From Nocardia jiangxiensis NBRC 101359 (GTDB taxonomy: Bacteria > Actinomycetota > Actinomycetes > Mycobacteriales > Mycobacteriaceae), in assembly GCF_000308615.1 (NCBI RefSeq), contig NZ_BAGB01000005.1, positions 1 through 64,000 on the forward strand: 64,000 nucleotides of DNA, given 5' to 3'. The position numbers were made by a program, and so were the translations under genes. Shown one piece after another: positions 62,606-64,000 of this stretch; positions within the stretch are counted from its first letter, which is position 1, and every line of letters begins with the position of its first letter. Under the pieces are notes generated by a model. The model did no database searches, was not told the DNA's origin, and worked only from the letters and a program-made list of their open reading frames with translations.

Positions 62606-63373
62606 TCAGATCAGCCTCCAATCGCTGCTTTCCGCGGGCCGGACGAGGCTGCCGCGCATGGTGATTCGATCTCCGCGCAGCCGGATGTACTCGAGGTCCA
62701 CCGGGCGGCCGTCCTCGAGCCGGGTCAGTCGTTCCAGGAGCAGCAGTGCGCCGCCCTCGGGCATCTGCAACGCGGCCGCGGAATGCGGGTCCGCGGTGAT
62801 CGCCTCGAGCACCAGATCGGCGGAACCCAGTGCGCCGCCGCCGATTTCCTCGATGAGGGCGAATACGTCGTTGGTCTCCAGCTCACGGGTGATCACCTCG
62901 GCGCCGATATCCGGCGCGAGATAGGTCAGATCCAGGCTCAGCGGCAGATCGCCGAGATAACGCAGCCGCTCGATGTACACGGCCTGCTCGCCCGGATTCA
63001 GGTCCAACCGGCGCGCGACGGCCGGGGGCGGGGTCACCCAGGTGATCACCCGCACGTCGTTGCGGACCTCGCCGTGACCGCGCAGGGTCTCCTTCAGTCC
63101 GCGCAGCGCATCCAGGCCGTGCTCGTACTTGCGCTGCGCGATATGGGTGCCCACCTTCGGCGCGCGTTCGATGAGACCCTCGTCCTTGAGCAGCGCGAGG
63201 GCATCGCGCACGGTGTTGCGCGAGACCGCGAATTCGGCGGCGAGCTCACCCTCGCTGGGCAGGGTGTGCGCGAAGGTCTGCGCGTGGATCTGCTGCCGCA
63301 GCACGTCGGCCACCTGACGGGCGCGATCGGCACGGCGGATCGAGGTGTGCAGCGGGGTCTGTTGCGGCGTCAA
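62606..63373 (-). CDS. GntR family regulator (HutC type with UTRA domain)
   Basis: A 255-residue regulator with an N-terminal winged helix (RARQVADVLRQQIHAQTFAH; LPSEGELAAEFAVSRNTVRD then ALALLKDEGLIERAPKVGTH) and a C-terminal UTRA ligand domain (DLNPGEQAVYIERLRYLGDL; GGALLLLERLTRLEDGRPVD). The start is a TTG at 63373 after AAGGAG; the only nearby ATG is in another frame and meets a stop at once. It is the first gene of the operon, so it is probably autoregulated and senses a metabolite of the imported compound. An inverted repeat 210 bases upstream is a candidate site. Confidence 0.88.
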   Translation of the reverse strand: MTPQQTPLHTSIRRADRARQVADVLRQQIHAQTFAHTLPSEGELAAEFAVSRNTVRDALALLKDEGLIERAPKVGTHIAQRKYEHGLDALRGLKETLRGHGEVRNDVRVITWVTPPPAVARRLDLNPGEQAVYIERLRYLGDLPLSLDLTYLAPDIGAEVITRELETNDVFALIEEIGGGALGSADLVLEAITADPHSAAALQMPEGGALLLLERLTRLEDGRPVDLEYIRLRGDRITMRGSLVRPAESSDWRLI

Positions 63374-63583
63374 CTCATTCTCCTTCCGCCTGTGACCTGC
63401 GGTTTCCGAGAATAAGGGGATATCCGCGCGTCCCCGGGCCGATGTCCGGGCCGGGTGGGTGCGCCGGTGGGTAATGCGCCGCACATCGATCGCGGCAGCC
63501 TGCCGAAACGGGAGTGATTTCGGCCATTGCGCCACCCCGCCGACCGGGCCGAGATATTGGAATCCGGCTGAGCAGAATGCATG

Positions 63584-63599
63584 CAGACCGCTTGGTCTG
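63584..63599. promoter_or_regulatory. palindrome, candidate GntR operator
   Basis: CAGACC-GCTT-GGTCTG is a perfect 6+4+6 inverted repeat midway between the divergent genes. HutC-type regulators often bind related GGTC/GACC-rich palindromes, but the arm order here differs from the best-known sites. Confidence 0.4.
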
Positions 63600-63692
63600 G
63601 CGTCCATGACACATGGGATGATAACGTTCTCAACCATGTTCCCCAGCCGACCGAATGCCGCTCAGGTCACCTATGTGACCGTTGCGCTCGGT

Positions 63693-63743
63693 GTGCGGCT
63701 GCCGCGGCAACGCGAGCTGTGTTGCCCTCGGCCGCGCAGCTGA
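63693..63743 (+). CDS. putative Cys-rich leader peptide
   Basis: A 16-codon frame starting with GTG: VRLPRQRELCCPRPRS, then stop. It has two adjacent Cys codons after a basic stretch. A TATGTG sequence about 16 bases upstream could be a -10 box, which would make the ORF nearly leaderless. In mycobacteria, short leaderless ORFs with consecutive Cys codons upstream of sulfur genes attenuate expression when cysteine is plentiful. A hairpin lies about 80 bases further on, 15 bases before the next gene. An in-frame GTG at 63675 is an alternative start. Expression is inferred. Confidence 0.42.
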   Translation: MRLPRQRELCCPRPRS

Positions 63744-63824
63744 GAACCGCTCCTGCTCGTTCGTGACGGCCGGTCGCGTTCTGTCCGGGCCCTTCTCACT
63801 GCCTTGTTGTCGTTGCCGAACATC

Positions 63825-63840
63825 GCCCGTGCGGGCTTTT
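63825..63840 (+). promoter_or_regulatory. hairpin plus T-run in the 5' leader (possible attenuator)
   Basis: GCCCG (63825-63829) and CGGGC (63832-63836) form a short tight stem followed by TTTT, 15 bases before the start codon of the right-edge gene. It could terminate early or hide the ribosome site. Confidence 0.45.
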
Positions 63841-63855
63841 CAACAAGGATTCGAA

Positions 63856-64000
63856 ATGACGATCCCCACCATCGAGCGACCGTCGACCACCACCGCCCCC
63901 GTCCGGGTCGTATCAGCGCGTCCGGCGGTACCGCCCGAACTGCGTATCTCCGACAACCCCGCCGCCGCCGTGTTGCGTGCCGCGACGCGCGGTCCGATCT
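63856..64000 (+). CDS. N-terminus of an unidentified protein (cut by window edge)
   Basis: Only 48 codons are visible, from the ATG at 63856 after AAGGA (MTIPTIERPSTTTAPVRVVS, later PELRISDNP and AAAVLRAATRGPI). The first 30 residues are polar and Pro/Thr-rich without signal-peptide features, so it is probably cytoplasmic. I do not recognise the family. The gene is divergent from the GntR operon and has its own leader with Cys-codon ORF and hairpin, so a sulfur-linked role is likely but unproven. Confidence 0.65.
   Translation, partial: MTIPTIERPSTTTAPVRVVSARPAVPPELRISDNPAAAVLRAATRGPI

Larger units (their letters stand above)
63374..63855. other. divergent regulatory region of the GntR operon and the right-edge gene
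   Basis: About 480 bases without a protein gene. It holds a CAGACC/GGTCTG palindrome, a short ORF with adjacent Cys codons, and a hairpin followed by TTTT; each is listed separately. Length and content suggest layered control in both directions. Confidence 0.55.

Overview
The window looks like chromosomal DNA of a high-GC mycolic-acid actinomycete, most likely Nocardia (inference). Supporting signs are a rifampicin monooxygenase of the Nocardia Rox type preceded by a rifamycin-associated element, an actinobacterial QcrB, a DUF397 gene, an ECF41 sigma factor beside an AhpD-like gene, an MMPL transporter, and the 4.5S RNA gene next to a mycobacterial-type aspartate aminotransferase. I see no phage, insertion sequence, CRISPR array or rRNA operon. 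One tRNA (Ser-GGA) and one SRP RNA are clear.

Bases 1-15300 hold stress, detoxification and efflux genes: a LysE exporter cut by the left edge, the sigma/AhpD pair, a GlxA-type regulator divergent from an HD hydrolase and a RidA gene, the rifampicin monooxygenase, a VOC protein, an LLM oxidoreductase, an MMPL transporter with a divergent TetR regulator, an Rrf2 regulator, and a two-gene heterodimeric ABC exporter. Bases 15400-20900 contain three queuosine genes (tgt, a YhhQ-type precursor transporter, gluQ) around a broken Fic gene and two small membrane proteins. Bases 20880-31520 are mostly housekeeping and cell-envelope genes: DUF309, DUF397, a stand-alone qcrB, a WS/DGAT-like protein, a NUDIX remnant, cutA, tRNA-Ser, ffs, aspartate aminotransferase, a methyltransferase and an HhH DNA-repair protein.

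From about 32000 to the right edge the window is dominated by genes for scavenging sulfur from organic compounds. These include SsuD, DszC/SfnB-type flavin monooxygenases (two), a DszA/NtaA-type monooxygenase, SfnG, a StyA-like flavoprotein and a flavin reductase that could feed the two-component enzymes. A rightward operon (46231-54682) combines an amino-acid-type ABC permease and ATPase, a Dpp/Gsi-type importer with a fused double ATPase, two more LLM monooxygenases and a DUF1684 protein; neither importer has a binding protein here. A secreted arylsulfotransferase follows on the other strand.

The most unusual unit is a leftward operon (63373-56515): GntR regulator, two-cluster ferredoxin, binding protein with a NosL-like tail, permease, ATPase, and an 898-residue flavoprotein. 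The flavoprotein resembles the APS reductase/fumarate reductase family and carries a long C-terminal HEAT-repeat domain. The ferredoxin and flavoprotein look like an AprB/AprA-type pair tied to a sulfonate-class importer. A divergent gene cut by the right edge has a short upstream ORF with two adjacent Cys codons and a hairpin, which suggests cysteine-responsive attenuation. Three secreted proteins with glycine-zipper tails, two of them a tandem duplication, lie among the sulfur genes and have no function I can assign.
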